A stretch of 28,830 nucleotides of DNA from CAYPCH01 sp964409165 (GCA_964409165.1 CAYPCH010000038.1:1-28830); one strand, 5' to 3'; positions 15,399 through 24,159 are shown, counted from the first letter of the stretch. Notes: generated from the sequence alone by a model not told the origin. A program made the numbers and translations.

Positions 15399-16409
15399 AT
15401 GTTTAAAAAACTGTTTTCTTCAGTAACACTTTTATTATTTTTGCTATCATTATTTTTTAATCCCTTACAAATTATATCTGCTAAAGATATAACAACTACA
15501 TATTTTGAATCCAACTTTTCAAGTTTCGACTCAAACCTATGGGAAAAAGCAAATTGGGCTAACGGTTCTGTGTTCAACTGTGTATGGTCACCATCTCAAG
15601 TAACATTCTCTAATGGAAAAATGATTCTTGGTCTTGACATGGCTTCAGGTTCAGAATACCCGTATCAAGGTGGTGAATACCGTACTACATCAAATTTTGG
15701 GTACGGACACTATGAAGTAAAAATGAAACCTGCAAAAAATACAGGTATTGTTTCTTCATTCTTTACTTATACCGGACCAACAGATGGTGACCCTTGGGAC
15801 GAAATTGATATCGAGTTCCTTGGAAAAGACACTACCAAAGTTCAATTTAACTGGTACACAAATGGTGTAGGCAACCATGAGTATTTTCATAATCTTGGTT
15901 TTGACGCATCTCAAAGTTTTCATACCTACGGGTTTGAATGGAGACAAAACTACATAGATTTCTATGTAGATGGTAAGAAAGTTTACAGGGGTACTAATAA
16001 TATACCTGTTACTCCAGGTAAAATTATGATGAATTTGTGGCCCGGAATAGGCGTAAATGAATGGCTTGGTTCTTATGATGGAAAAACCCCACTGAAAGCA
16101 GAATATGAATATGTAAAATACTATCCAAACGGATTCTCACAATCTACACCGGTACCAATACACACACCTATACCTACACCAACGGCTACTCCAAACTATG
16201 GATCAGCTAAAAAAGGCGACGTAAACGGTGATGGAAACGTTGATTCTACTGATTATGCTATGCATAAAAAGTATTTACTTGGAACTATTAGCACATTCCC
16301 TAGTAGTAACGGATTAAACGCAGCTGATGTAAATTCCGACGGTCAAATAAATTCTACAGACTATGCAATGATCAAACGATATATACTTGGTATAATAGCA
16401 CACTTTTAA
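15399..16409 (+). CDS. licB: Cellulosomal lichenase (GH16 endo-beta-1,3-1,4-glucanase) with dockerin I
   Basis: This secreted enzyme cuts mixed-linkage beta-glucan. Residues 1-28 are a signal peptide. The GH16 jelly roll (about 32-245) is very like C. thermocellum LicB, with catalytic motif WDEIDIEFLG: Glu135 nucleophile, Asp137 helper and Glu139 acid/base. A Thr/Pro linker (TPIPTPTATP) leads to a dockerin (about 270-335) with DVNGDGNVDSTDYAMHKK and DVNSDGQINSTDYAMIKR. ATG 15399 is chosen because AAAGGGGA lies eight bases upstream; an in-frame TTG six bases earlier is a poorer start. It is the only plus-strand enzyme in the cluster, convergent with the LacI-type gene, and both meet at a shared hairpin. 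Regulation is probably through the palindrome at 15294-15311. Confidence 0.96.
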   Translation: MFKKLFSSVTLLLFLLSLFFNPLQIISAKDITTTYFESNFSSFDSNLWEKANWANGSVFNCVWSPSQVTFSNGKMILGLDMASGSEYPYQGGEYRTTSNFGYGHYEVKMKPAKNTGIVSSFFTYTGPTDGDPWDEIDIEFLGKDTTKVQFNWYTNGVGNHEYFHNLGFDASQSFHTYGFEWRQNYIDFYVDGKKVYRGTNNIPVTPGKIMMNLWPGIGVNEWLGSYDGKTPLKAEYEYVKYYPNGFSQSTPVPIHTPIPTPTATPNYGSAKKGDVNGDGNVDSTDYAMHKKYLLGTISTFPSSNGLNAADVNSDGQINSTDYAMIKRYILGIIAHF

Positions 16410-16420
16410 AGTATTATATC

Positions 16421-16464
16421 AAATATACTGTATCAGCAAAACAGTTTGCTGATACAGTATATTT
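16421..16464. terminator. Bidirectional terminator between licB and the LacI-type gene
   Basis: Arms 16421-16440 and 16445-16464 are perfectly complementary over 20 bp around an ACAG loop. The stem begins AAATATACTG and ends CAGTATATTT, so either strand finishes in a short T run. It serves two convergent genes. Confidence 0.85.
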
Positions 16465-16488
16465 GTAGTGCATCTGTTCGTTTCGTTA

Positions 16489-17580
16489 TCAGGACTTTGC
16501 AACATTTGGCAAAGTTTCTATATTTATATTTCTACATGAATTCCTTTTTATTATTTTAGTTCCTATTATTCTTTCTTCTGCCTCCAGCCTGTCATTTTCT
16601 ATTGATCGTGCAATCACCTCAACACAGTTCCTTGCAGCTTCAGCCAAAGATACATTGACTGTTGTGAGAGGTGGTGACATGTGTTGTGATGATTGTGTAT
16701 TATCAAATCCAATAACTGAAATATCCTCAGGAATACTCAGTCCAGCTTCAGCTATTGCTTTGTAAGCACCTATTGTCATGGTATCATTACATACCAAAAC
16801 CGCAGTAGGTTTATATTTGGACATCAATATTTTTTTCATAGCTGTATAGCCACTGTACTCAGTAAAATCGCCATATGCTATAAAATCTTCATTCAGAGGT
16901 ATACAACTGCCGGAAAGTGCATCCTTAAAGCTTTCAAATCTTATCTTTCCTGAAAGTTTATTTAAATCTCCTGTTACTATGCCAATATTTTTATGTCCAA
17001 GTTCAATAAGGTATTTTGTAGCATCATATGCCCCGGTATAATTGTCTATATTGATATATATAGCCTTATTTTTGTTATGCTCAGTTACATTTATATCAAC
17101 TGCAGCTAAAACAAAATTCTTCTTTATTGCTTTCAGAATACGGCTAAAATCATCTTCATTACTTCCGATAACAACCCCACCATCAATTCTTTTTTCATAA
17201 AAAGCACTTTGAATCTTCCACAACTCTTCCGAAGAATAGACAGTAGACACAAGTACATAATAATGCATTTTATTTGCCTGATCAATAAAAGCATTTATGA
17301 AAGGTGAAAAATAGGAATTATCATATAATAGATCTTCATTGTTTATAATTACGTGATGAGGTTTTTCATTATCTTTTATATCAACAATGAATATTCCAAG
17401 TGTAGAATTTTTCATACCTGCCAATCTTCTTGCAGAGGCATTTGGGTAGTAGTTATATTCCTTTATGGCTTTCAGAACTTTTTCACGCGTAGCAGGAGGT
17501 ATATCCGGATAATTATTAATTACTCGTGAAACAGTACTTCGTGATACTCCGACTATTTTAGCTATTTCGTTACTATTCAT
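16489..17580 (-). CDS. LacI-family transcriptional repressor
   Basis: This 363-residue regulator has an N-terminal helix-turn-helix (residues 1-25, IAKIVGVSRSTVSRVINNYP), the hinge helix ASARRLAG near residue 50, and a periplasmic-binding-protein-like effector domain (about 60-345) with the usual TAVLVCNDTMTIGAYKA and DISVIGFDNTQSS segments. Inducers of such repressors are sugars. Its neighbours are licB and a GH39 xylosidase, so the ligand may be a glucan or xylan fragment. In C. thermocellum the LacI-type GlyR3 controls adjacent glucanase genes, a known precedent. Candidate sites are the palindromes at 15294-15311 and 19282-19295. It follows the GH39 gene by 154 bases with no terminator seen, so both may be co-transcribed. 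Confidence 0.93.
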   Translation of the reverse strand: MNSNEIAKIVGVSRSTVSRVINNYPDIPPATREKVLKAIKEYNYYPNASARRLAGMKNSTLGIFIVDIKDNEKPHHVIINNEDLLYDNSYFSPFINAFIDQANKMHYYVLVSTVYSSEELWKIQSAFYEKRIDGGVVIGSNEDDFSRILKAIKKNFVLAAVDINVTEHNKNKAIYINIDNYTGAYDATKYLIELGHKNIGIVTGDLNKLSGKIRFESFKDALSGSCIPLNEDFIAYGDFTEYSGYTAMKKILMSKYKPTAVLVCNDTMTIGAYKAIAEAGLSIPEDISVIGFDNTQSSQHMSPPLTTVNVSLAEAARNCVEVIARSIENDRLEAEERIIGTKIIKRNSCRNINIETLPNVAKS

Positions 17581-17669
17581 AGTTCCCCCACCCTATTACA
17601 AATAAATATACAGCCAATTAACACCATTGCTAAATGATTTCTTGTCAAGACATCTTCAATGTTTTGCCA

Positions 17670-17687
17670 GTATAATAACTATTATAC
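17670..17687. promoter_or_regulatory. Palindrome upstream of the LacI-type gene
   Basis: GTATAATA (17670-17677) and TATTATAC (17680-17687) are perfectly complementary with two bases between. It lies 90 bases before the repressor gene and could be an autoregulatory site or overlap a -10 box. It does not resemble the licB palindrome, so the assignment is weak. Confidence 0.35.
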
Positions 17688-17734
17688 CATAATAAACTTC
17701 TGCTTTGATATCCTGCTTGTAAGCCTGCAAACAC

Positions 17735-19243
17735 TTATTCCAAGCCATAAAACTCATCAGGGTCATAACCCAGATAGGTATCTGTTTCATCGTTTACCGG
17801 AGTAATTTCCAGCATGTACAGATGATTACAAGGAATTGTCACTTCCACTTCATAGGTTCCGTTTTGCTCAAACAATTTCTCATCCGTTTGAAGCGGTTGG
17901 GCAGAATCCTTAAGTATCTTCAACTGTTCCTTGTTCAAGCTACGAGGTTTTCCCATATTGCTCCATGTCCTCATAGGGTTGGCATGCGTTCCGCCAACAT
18001 CCTTTTTTACAATCAGAGCCTGTTTGCCTATAGATGGCAATGCAAGCACATAGTTTATGTCGGGAGACGACTTGTGGTCACGCATGTCATGCCAATTCCA
18101 GCCAATTATTATGTACTTGCAGTCATTTTTGGTAACAATCAGGTTCTCATCTCTGTAAAGCAATTCCTTGCCAGCATTGGTAAAAAACTCAAAGGTATAG
18201 AAGGTCGGTTTTTTTATGGAGTTCATGGCAACAAGACCAAATCCTCCATGAAACAGAGATTTGGGAATATCCATCTCCTCAAACACATCACTGAATGTCC
18301 AATAGGAGTAAGAATCAGCATACTCTCCTGCTTCACTGAGAATACGTGCAATATATGCAGCATTAAAATCTGTATCATGGACAGGACATATCGGAATATA
18401 AGAACTGCTAAACTCGGTTATATGAAGAGGCATATCGGCAATTTTCGGATAATCGGCCATAATCCGCCTGGTTTCCTTAAGCTCTTCAATCATCTGTACC
18501 GGTTCCATCATGGTATGATATTTATAATGTCCACGAGTTGTAGCCTGATTGGCAGTATAACAATGCCGGGTAATAAAGTCAAGAGGCAGATTCTTTTCTA
18601 TGCAATGTTCAAAAAAAGACCTCAGCCAACGTTCAGTATCAATACCACAAATTGCAGGTCCACCAACCGGAATACGGGGATCTGCACTTTTTACTGCTGC
18701 TGCCGAATACTCATATAACTTAAAATACTCATCCATAGTTCCTGCCCAGAAGGCAATATTCGGTTCATTCCAAACCTCAACCGGCCAGTTAATGACCTCA
18801 TCCCTGCCATATCTTTCAATTAGGTGATTAAGAGTATTTGTTACAAGATCCGCCCATTTTTCATATGATACCGGAGGCGTAACATTGCCTTCCCAGTAAA
18901 ATATGGTCTGTTCACCGCTTTTAAGCTTTTCCGGCATGAAACCCAATTCCAGAAACGGTCTTATACCATTCTCCAGATAGGTATCTATAATTCGGTCAAG
19001 GTAGGTAAAATTGTAAAAAACACTTGTCTCACCATCCATTTCACACTCACGGTATATACCCACATCATCGCAAAACAGCCCATGACCACGAATATAACGA
19101 AAATGCATGGTTTTTTGAACCATTTCCAAATGGTCTATATATTCTTTTTGCAGTGCCAATCCCATTCTGCCTGTTCCAACACAATAGTTCACATTATTTT
19201 TGAAAGGCTGACCGGAAACAGGTACATTAACTTTTTTTATCAT
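17735..19243 (-). CDS. xynB: Cytoplasmic beta-xylosidase, GH39
   Basis: This 502-residue enzyme splits xylose from the ends of xylo-oligosaccharides with retention of configuration. It has no signal peptide and no dockerin, so it acts on imported sugars. The TIM barrel (about 10-350) carries the acid/base Glu160 in VEVWNEPN and nucleophile Glu277 in LHITEFSSSY, at the same positions as in the well-studied Thermoanaerobacterium saccharolyticum XynB. The C-terminal part forms the small beta domain of the family. The start has AAAGGAGAA five bases upstream. It precedes the LacI-type gene on the same strand. A palindrome centred on ACCGGT lies 39 bases before the start. Symbol given by family homology. 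Confidence 0.93.
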   Translation of the reverse strand: MIKKVNVPVSGQPFKNNVNYCVGTGRMGLALQKEYIDHLEMVQKTMHFRYIRGHGLFCDDVGIYRECEMDGETSVFYNFTYLDRIIDTYLENGIRPFLELGFMPEKLKSGEQTIFYWEGNVTPPVSYEKWADLVTNTLNHLIERYGRDEVINWPVEVWNEPNIAFWAGTMDEYFKLYEYSAAAVKSADPRIPVGGPAICGIDTERWLRSFFEHCIEKNLPLDFITRHCYTANQATTRGHYKYHTMMEPVQMIEELKETRRIMADYPKIADMPLHITEFSSSYIPICPVHDTDFNAAYIARILSEAGEYADSYSYWTFSDVFEEMDIPKSLFHGGFGLVAMNSIKKPTFYTFEFFTNAGKELLYRDENLIVTKNDCKYIIIGWNWHDMRDHKSSPDINYVLALPSIGKQALIVKKDVGGTHANPMRTWSNMGKPRSLNKEQLKILKDSAQPLQTDEKLFEQNGTYEVEVTIPCNHLYMLEITPVNDETDTYLGYDPDEFYGLE

Positions 19244-19281
19244 ACTGATTCTCCTTTGTATAATTATTTCCTTAGTATCTA

Positions 19282-19295
19282 ATTAACCGGTTTAG
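19282..19295 (-). promoter_or_regulatory. Possible repressor site upstream of the GH39 gene
   Basis: ATTAACCGGTTTAG has an 8-bp perfect palindrome (AACCGGTT) with near-symmetric flanks and a central CG. On the minus strand it reads CTAAACCGGTTAAT, which shares CTAA-N6-TTA spacing with the licB palindrome (CTAACACGTGTTAG). It may be a second site for the neighbouring LacI-type protein. Confidence 0.4.
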
Positions 19296-19343
19296 CAACA
19301 CTGAAAACAACCCCCACTATTATCTTCGCGTGAACGGCTATTT

Positions 19344-19459
19344 TGAAGCCAATTAGCGACTTAGAAAAAGAGGAAGTATATTTCACCTACTACTTAGCAT
19401 ATAGACTTGATTGTTTAAATACTAACATAGTTTTCTTAATCAGTGCAATAGTATTTTAA
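19344..19459 (+). repeat. Decayed repeat copy 2, upstream of the GH39 gene
   Basis: This is the longer of the two copies of the repeat at 15121-15227, in the same orientation. One plus-strand frame reads AILKPISDLEKEEVYF, then TYYLAYRLDCLNTN, then IVFLISAIVF and a stop, with a stop codon just upstream. The parent protein is not recognised. The two copies bracket licB, the repressor and GH39. Confidence 0.6.
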
Positions 19460-19479
19460 ATATTGAAATACGGTCTAAG

Positions 19480-19516
19480 CTAAAAACAGCTTGCATTAAA
19501 TACAAGCTGTTTTTAG
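19480..19516. terminator. Terminator after the esterase-dockerin relic
   Basis: CTAAAAACAGCTTG (19480-19493) and CAAGCTGTTTTTAG (19503-19516) are perfectly complementary over 14 bp with a 9-base loop. Each arm gives a run of five T on one strand, a classic bidirectional form. It closes the minus-strand unit that begins with the GGDEF-EAL gene. Confidence 0.85.
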
Positions 19517-19520
19517 GACT

Positions 19521-19592
19521 TTATATGCAATTTTGCCAAACAAACATGCTTTTGTGTTCTGTTTCTCCTGCCAGATGCCATCTTACGCCAAG
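19521..19592 (-). pseudogene. Relic of the C-terminus of a polyesterase-like hydrolase
   Basis: Directly after the dockerin stop codon, the same frame reads LGVRWHLAGETEHKSMFVWQ and soon stops. This is clearly related to LAWLRWHLAGETERSSMFIG at the end of the hydrolase at 2485-3270. The whole catalytic part is missing. It shows that a second esterase-dockerin-hydrolase gene once stood here and lost its middle. Confidence 0.75.
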
Positions 19593-20066
19593 CTACGAGC
19601 CAATTTGGATAGTGCCTAGAAGAACTCTTTTTAAAATGGAGTAATCAGTTGAGTTTATCTCTCCATCACCGTTCATGTCTGCATTTCCTATGTTTATTGA
19701 GCTCTCATCTATTAATCCCAACAGATATCTTTTTAGCAGTGCATAATCCGTTGAATCTGTTGTTCCGTTTGAGTTTATGTCTCCAAGTCTTACAGCATCA
19801 GAAGGAGTAACCGTGGGTGTTGCAGGAGGTGGAGGTGTTTGAACACTTCCTTCACTAAAATGTTTGCTTGCAAATACAATAGCTTTCGGTAAACATGCTT
19901 TCCAAAAATCCCAAGTATGAGCTCCGCTTCTTGTAATATATTCATGAGTTACACCCATTTGCTGTAATTTATTATGCAAACTCACATTCATTTGATATAC
20001 CAAAGTATCCTCTGTTCCACATTCCATAGTAAAAGCAGGGTAGTTATTCTTATTTACAACTGTTGT
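19593..20066 (-). pseudogene. Truncated CE1 esterase-dockerin fragment
   Basis: The frame opens without a start signal just inside the end of the upstream binding-protein gene and reads NKNNYPAFTMECGTEDTLVY, then the esterase C-terminus with the histidine-containing GAHTWDFWKACLP, a Pro/Thr linker (PPPPATPTVTP) and a dockerin with DINSNGTTDSTDYALLKR and DMNGDGEINSTDYSILKR. The signal peptide and the nucleophile-serine half are gone, so no active or secreted esterase can be made. A deletion seems to have joined the esterase remnant to the upstream gene. Unlike the intact esterase at 3242-4771, no CBM6 separates esterase and dockerin. An internal ATG at 20027 has no evident ribosome site. Confidence 0.8.
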
Positions 20067-21400
20067 TGGTTATCAAAATAGGGCTCTAGAGCATCCATAT
20101 CTTTATCAAGCTGTTCTATAACTGTTTGGGACCATTTAGTGATTAAACTGCCTGCTGGAATTGATAAATCTGTGCGCTCCATTGACCACTCCTTAAACCA
20201 GATGCCCTTTGCTTTTTCATCAAGTGGTGTGAGGTTATAATCAGGCATCCTTTCAATAAGTACCCGGTATAGCGAATCTATATCCTGTTCGCCAAATATA
20301 GGATCGCTGTATATCCTTGTTATTTCGTCTGGTCTCATAATTTGTGACATTTGCGATAAATGGGGCTTTGAAAGCATTTCCAAAACTGCCCACGCTTCTT
20401 CCTTATTGTCTGACTCGCAAGGAATTGCCGCAACTGAACTACCTATCCAGCTATATAATCCAAAAGGCAATCGTGTCATTCTCCATTGTCCATAATCCGC
20501 TCCTTTTGCAACCTCTTTAAGAGTTTTCACAAAGTTTATTCCCATTTGAAACATAACAGTTTCACCTGTTCGTATTGTATTCCCATCGCTCACATCCATC
20601 AGATTGGCATTTGAAGCCAACTCAAGTGTATCAACGGTTCTACCCAACTCCAATGCCTTGATATATACATCGGAATTCCTCATAAAGTTGAGATTATGAT
20701 CGAATACATTGTTACTGTAGCTGGCAAAAATGATAGGCTCCGAACTCCATACCACCCCATACTGCTTCCTCTTCTCAAATGTCTTGACAATGTTCAGCCA
20801 ATTATCCATATTTTCCATATACGCAGCAAGTTCTTCAGGTTCGGAAGGAAAACCGGCTTCCTTCATCGCATCACTTCTATAAAAAGTAACATAGGGATTC
20901 TGTTCCAATGGTAATGCTATTAGCTTTTTATCATCCGATGAACGCAGGTAGACCTTTAAATTTTCAGGGTATGACGAAATCATAGCCTCAGCATTATAGG
21001 GGGGCTGTGCAAGGTCTGTAAATGCATCTATAAACCTAAAACTTCCCATTAGAGATGTATCCATTATAAAGATGTCTGGTAGTGTATCATTGCAATAAGC
21101 TGTTGCATATGCCTGTATCAATTCAATAGACGGAATAACTTTGTATTCGATATCTATCTCAGGAAATTCTTTCTTAATCATATCCTGCACTTCCATATCC
21201 AAATCATAGAAAGACCAGATGGACAATTCACCAAGTTTAGTAGAGCGAACTTTAGGGTATCCGGGAGTTTCATTTTCCTGCGATACATCCTGATATCTGC
21301 CCGGTTTTGCGATAACAGGATGAATTCTAGCTCCTGTTTTGCTGAATACAAGCAGAATAATGATAATATAGAAAACCATACCGCAGATATATTTTTTCAT
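20054..21400 (-). CDS. Membrane-anchored solute-binding-like protein coupled to a GGDEF-EAL protein
   Basis: This 448-residue protein has the fold signature of an ABC extracellular binding protein (family 1): LGELSIWSFYDLDMEVQDMI, DTLPDIFIMDT, LPLEQNPYVTFYRSDAMKEA, and late helices with KEEAWAVLEMLSKP. The N-terminus MKKYICGMVFYIIIILLVFS is a membrane helix without a lipobox, so it is probably an uncleaved anchor or signal peptide. Its ATG follows the stop codon of the GGDEF-EAL gene with no gap (TAAATG), so translation is coupled. No permease or ATPase is near. It is therefore more likely a sensing subunit for the membrane GGDEF-EAL protein than a transport component. The ligand is unknown; carbohydrate is likely from family and neighbourhood. 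Confidence 0.85.
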   Translation of the reverse strand: MKKYICGMVFYIIIILLVFSKTGARIHPVIAKPGRYQDVSQENETPGYPKVRSTKLGELSIWSFYDLDMEVQDMIKKEFPEIDIEYKVIPSIELIQAYATAYCNDTLPDIFIMDTSLMGSFRFIDAFTDLAQPPYNAEAMISSYPENLKVYLRSSDDKKLIALPLEQNPYVTFYRSDAMKEAGFPSEPEELAAYMENMDNWLNIVKTFEKRKQYGVVWSSEPIIFASYSNNVFDHNLNFMRNSDVYIKALELGRTVDTLELASNANLMDVSDGNTIRTGETVMFQMGINFVKTLKEVAKGADYGQWRMTRLPFGLYSWIGSSVAAIPCESDNKEEAWAVLEMLSKPHLSQMSQIMRPDEITRIYSDPIFGEQDIDSLYRVLIERMPDYNLTPLDEKAKGIWFKEWSMERTDLSIPAGSLITKWSQTVIEQLDKDMDALEPYFDNQQQL

Positions 21401-24013
21401 TTAAACCCCCAACCTTTCCAGTATTTCTGAATTGCTCATCCTTTTGTGCCATGCTTGAGCAAATCTTTCCGCATCCATCGGCTTTTCAAAATAATATCCC
21501 TGCATTTCATCACAATTATGTCTAACAAGAAAGCTTCTTTCTTCCTCTGTTTCGATACCTTCAGCTACAACTTTCAGGTTCATGCCGTGAGCCAGCTCAA
21601 TAACAGCTTTGACAATGGAAGCGTTATCCCTGTCCGCTTCAACATTACGAACAAATGATTTATCTATTTTCACAGCATTAACGGAAAAAAACTTAAGTCT
21701 TCCAAGAGAAGAATATCCTGTACCGAAATCATCAATTGAAACAGTTACTCCCATTGCTTTAAGTTCCTTCAGAACTGTATTCACATAATAATAGTCTTTT
21801 ATCATAAAGCTTTCAGTAATTTCAATCCCAAGGTATTGGGGCTTAAGTCCGGTATCTTCGAGTATCATTTGTATCTCTTGCGACAAATTCCCGCTGTATA
21901 ATTGCCTCACCGATAAATTGACGCCAACGCGTACTTTTTGAAATCCAGCTTCCTGCCATTTCTTATTTTGCAGGCATGCTTGTCTTAACACCCAGCTTCC
22001 TAAAGGTATAATTAAACCTGTTTGTTCAGCAACAGGAATAAACTTTTCCGGAGAAATCCATCCTTTTTCCGGATGATTCCATCTTACGAATACTTCGAAT
22101 CCATTAATGTTTGATGATACTCCATCAACGATTGCTTGATAATGCAAGGTAAACTGGTTCAAATCAATGGCTTTACGGAGTTGTTGCTCAAGCCATAGTT
22201 GTTCAGCCAGCCTGGTTTGAAGAGACTCTGTATATAAAACATACGTATTCCGCCCTTCTTCCTTTGCAACATACATAGACGCATCCGCAAGTCTCATGAG
22301 AGTTTCTGCATTCTTTCCGTGATGCGGATACAATGCTATTCCGATACTTGATGTAATGTGAAGCTCATGCTGACTTATCCAAACAGGCTTACTTATCAAC
22401 TCCAAAATATGTTCGGCAATATCCTTAACCATTTTATGTTCCACTTGTTCCGCAATCACTACAAATTCATCTCCGCTTACTCTGTATACATTAATAAACT
22501 CAGTTTCAATAACTTTCAGGCGTTTTGCTATAACTTGCAGCAACTGGTCTCCGACATCATGACCAAGAGTGTCATTGACTTGTTTGAAATGATCCAGATC
22601 AAAAAACATTAATGCAAACAAATCGTCCTCCGAGCAGGTTTTAAATAATTTTGCCAGAGCGTCCTGCATAAATAAGCGATTAGGCAATCCTGTAAGAGAA
22701 TCGTAATATGCCAGACAGTATGTACGATAAAACATATCTTTTAGATCATCTGTAACAGTCTTGAAGTTATCTGTCAGCATATCAATTTCTACAATTTTGC
22801 TTTTTCTCCATTCAATACAGTTCCCCTTGGTTAAACGCACAGGAATTCCTGTAGTTGTCTCCGCCAATTTTGCCAGCGGCTTAAAGAATACAAGTTCAGA
22901 AAGTAACCCCATCATAACCATTGCCAAACTAAAGAATAGATATACCCAAAGCTGAGATATGAATACACTCAAAAGATTTGACAGAAAAGGTGAATAAGGC
23001 ATCATCATAACCGCCTTTAATTTTATGCCGGGCAGTTCCTTTTCCTGTATTATGTACGCATGTTTAAACTTTTCAAGCTCATAACCAAATTCGCTATCTG
23101 GTACCCAATATAATATATATTCAAATTCAATGTCAATACTGCCTCCAAGACTCCAATCAAAGGGTTTTCCTCCGGGAATATCCGTATTTGATCCCAACAC
23201 GATATTGTTTTCGTCCATAATGACAATTTCAGTGTCTTCGTCTTTTGAAATACCCAAAAGCTCCTGATTTAAACGTTCTTTTTGTATTACATCCTGCTTT
23301 TTTAACATAAAGATGTCTATACTTGTTTTATTGTTAAGATAACTTTCTATCGTTTGTAAACGGGATTCAAACCTGCTTTCAGCATAATCCACAACAGCCT
23401 TTGAATTGTTTATCCCACTCAGACCCACATAAATAAGATATGGAATTGTAATCGCAACAAGAACTGCATGAGTCGTAATGTGGCTGAAATAAAAACCTCT
23501 TGTTATATGCCGATCAGCTCTGTTAACATATCTGAGTGGACTGTATGTGAATAAAATATCTACAAAAAGACTGCTTAAAAGTGCCATAGTAATTTCCTTC
23601 TGTATATAAAAAACGCCAATTTGATCTATTGCACCGTTTTGTATTGTATAAATAAGTGCCATAAGCGGTCCCGCAAATAATATCCAGATAAATAGTGTAT
23701 GCTTGATAAGTCCGTTAGGTTTGCTCGCCATTCTCCATGAGATGAAGGATATTACTGCAATATGAATGACAGCTGTCTGAAAACCTATTGTGCCGATAAC
23801 TGCTGCTACTCCATATACAATGACCGCTGCTGAAACAGATTTCTTTATACTAAATAAAGATACAATGACCAGTAGCCAAACAGTAGCCACCGAAAAACTC
23901 ATACCAGCAAACAAAAAAATCGGATGTATCAGAAAAACGAAGGATATTACTATAAGTAGCCAATATATGAAATAAGTCGTTGTTGTTCTGGCTAGTGCAG
24001 TTTTAATCGGCAT
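21401..24013 (-). CDS. Membrane-bound GGDEF-EAL cyclic di-GMP enzyme
   Basis: This 870-residue signalling protein has about six N-terminal membrane helices (12-198), an extracellular sensor segment (about 200-345), a further helix (350-372), a HAMP-like linker, GGDEF (about 430-595) and EAL (about 605-855). The GGDEF signature is SGDEF (512-516), a variant often still active, with FFDLDHFKQVND intact; no RxxD inhibitory site is visible. The EAL signature reads EVFVRW (639-644), so its first Glu and Arg are kept. Other metal and catalytic residues are present: NLS (698-700), EITES, DDFGTGYSS (760-768), Lys781, VAEGIETEEE and Gln837. Phosphodiesterase activity is thus likely, cyclase activity possible. 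It is coupled to the binding-like gene just downstream. GGGAG precedes the ATG by about ten bases. Confidence 0.93.
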   Translation of the reverse strand: MPIKTALARTTTTYFIYWLLIVISFVFLIHPIFLFAGMSFSVATVWLLVIVSLFSIKKSVSAAVIVYGVAAVIGTIGFQTAVIHIAVISFISWRMASKPNGLIKHTLFIWILFAGPLMALIYTIQNGAIDQIGVFYIQKEITMALLSSLFVDILFTYSPLRYVNRADRHITRGFYFSHITTHAVLVAITIPYLIYVGLSGINNSKAVVDYAESRFESRLQTIESYLNNKTSIDIFMLKKQDVIQKERLNQELLGISKDEDTEIVIMDENNIVLGSNTDIPGGKPFDWSLGGSIDIEFEYILYWVPDSEFGYELEKFKHAYIIQEKELPGIKLKAVMMMPYSPFLSNLLSVFISQLWVYLFFSLAMVMMGLLSELVFFKPLAKLAETTTGIPVRLTKGNCIEWRKSKIVEIDMLTDNFKTVTDDLKDMFYRTYCLAYYDSLTGLPNRLFMQDALAKLFKTCSEDDLFALMFFDLDHFKQVNDTLGHDVGDQLLQVIAKRLKVIETEFINVYRVSGDEFVVIAEQVEHKMVKDIAEHILELISKPVWISQHELHITSSIGIALYPHHGKNAETLMRLADASMYVAKEEGRNTYVLYTESLQTRLAEQLWLEQQLRKAIDLNQFTLHYQAIVDGVSSNINGFEVFVRWNHPEKGWISPEKFIPVAEQTGLIIPLGSWVLRQACLQNKKWQEAGFQKVRVGVNLSVRQLYSGNLSQEIQMILEDTGLKPQYLGIEITESFMIKDYYYVNTVLKELKAMGVTVSIDDFGTGYSSLGRLKFFSVNAVKIDKSFVRNVEADRDNASIVKAVIELAHGMNLKVVAEGIETEEERSFLVRHNCDEMQGYYFEKPMDAERFAQAWHKRMSNSEILERLGV

Positions 24014-24136
24014 AAAGCAAAACTCCCTTCAAAAGCTTCTTCATAACATAAAACTTCCCCAAAAGCAACTTATCCAATTTATCTTTCATTTACCGAACTT
24101 TCAGTACAAAAAGTTTTCCTGAACTTCTATATTGAA

Positions 24137-24159
24137 TGTGATAAAAATTTTACATCGCA
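24137..24159. promoter_or_regulatory. Operator-like motif TGYGAT-N11-ATCGCA, copy 1
   Basis: TGTGAT (24137-24142), 11 bases, ATCGCA (24154-24159), flanked by GAA before and TTTCAAT after. It lies 124 bases upstream of the GGDEF-EAL start. The half-sites are spaced two helical turns centre to centre (about 17 bp), fitting a dimeric regulator. Confidence 0.55.

Noticed and set aside
19310..19345. A sigma-I-type promoter from the CCCCCAC sequence near 19312
   Set aside because: It points toward a stretch without a gene on the plus strand, and the spacing to a CGAA-like element is wrong.
19409..19470. Reading the repeat copies on the minus strand as a decayed dockerin (IALIKKTMLVF)
   Set aside because: The similarity to a dockerin helix is short, stops close the frame, and the plus-strand frame is shared over a longer stretch by both copies.
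19593..20027. A genuine small dockerin protein starting at ATG 20027
   Set aside because: There is no ribosome site or signal peptide, and the upstream frame continues with esterase sequence to 20066, so it is a truncated fragment.
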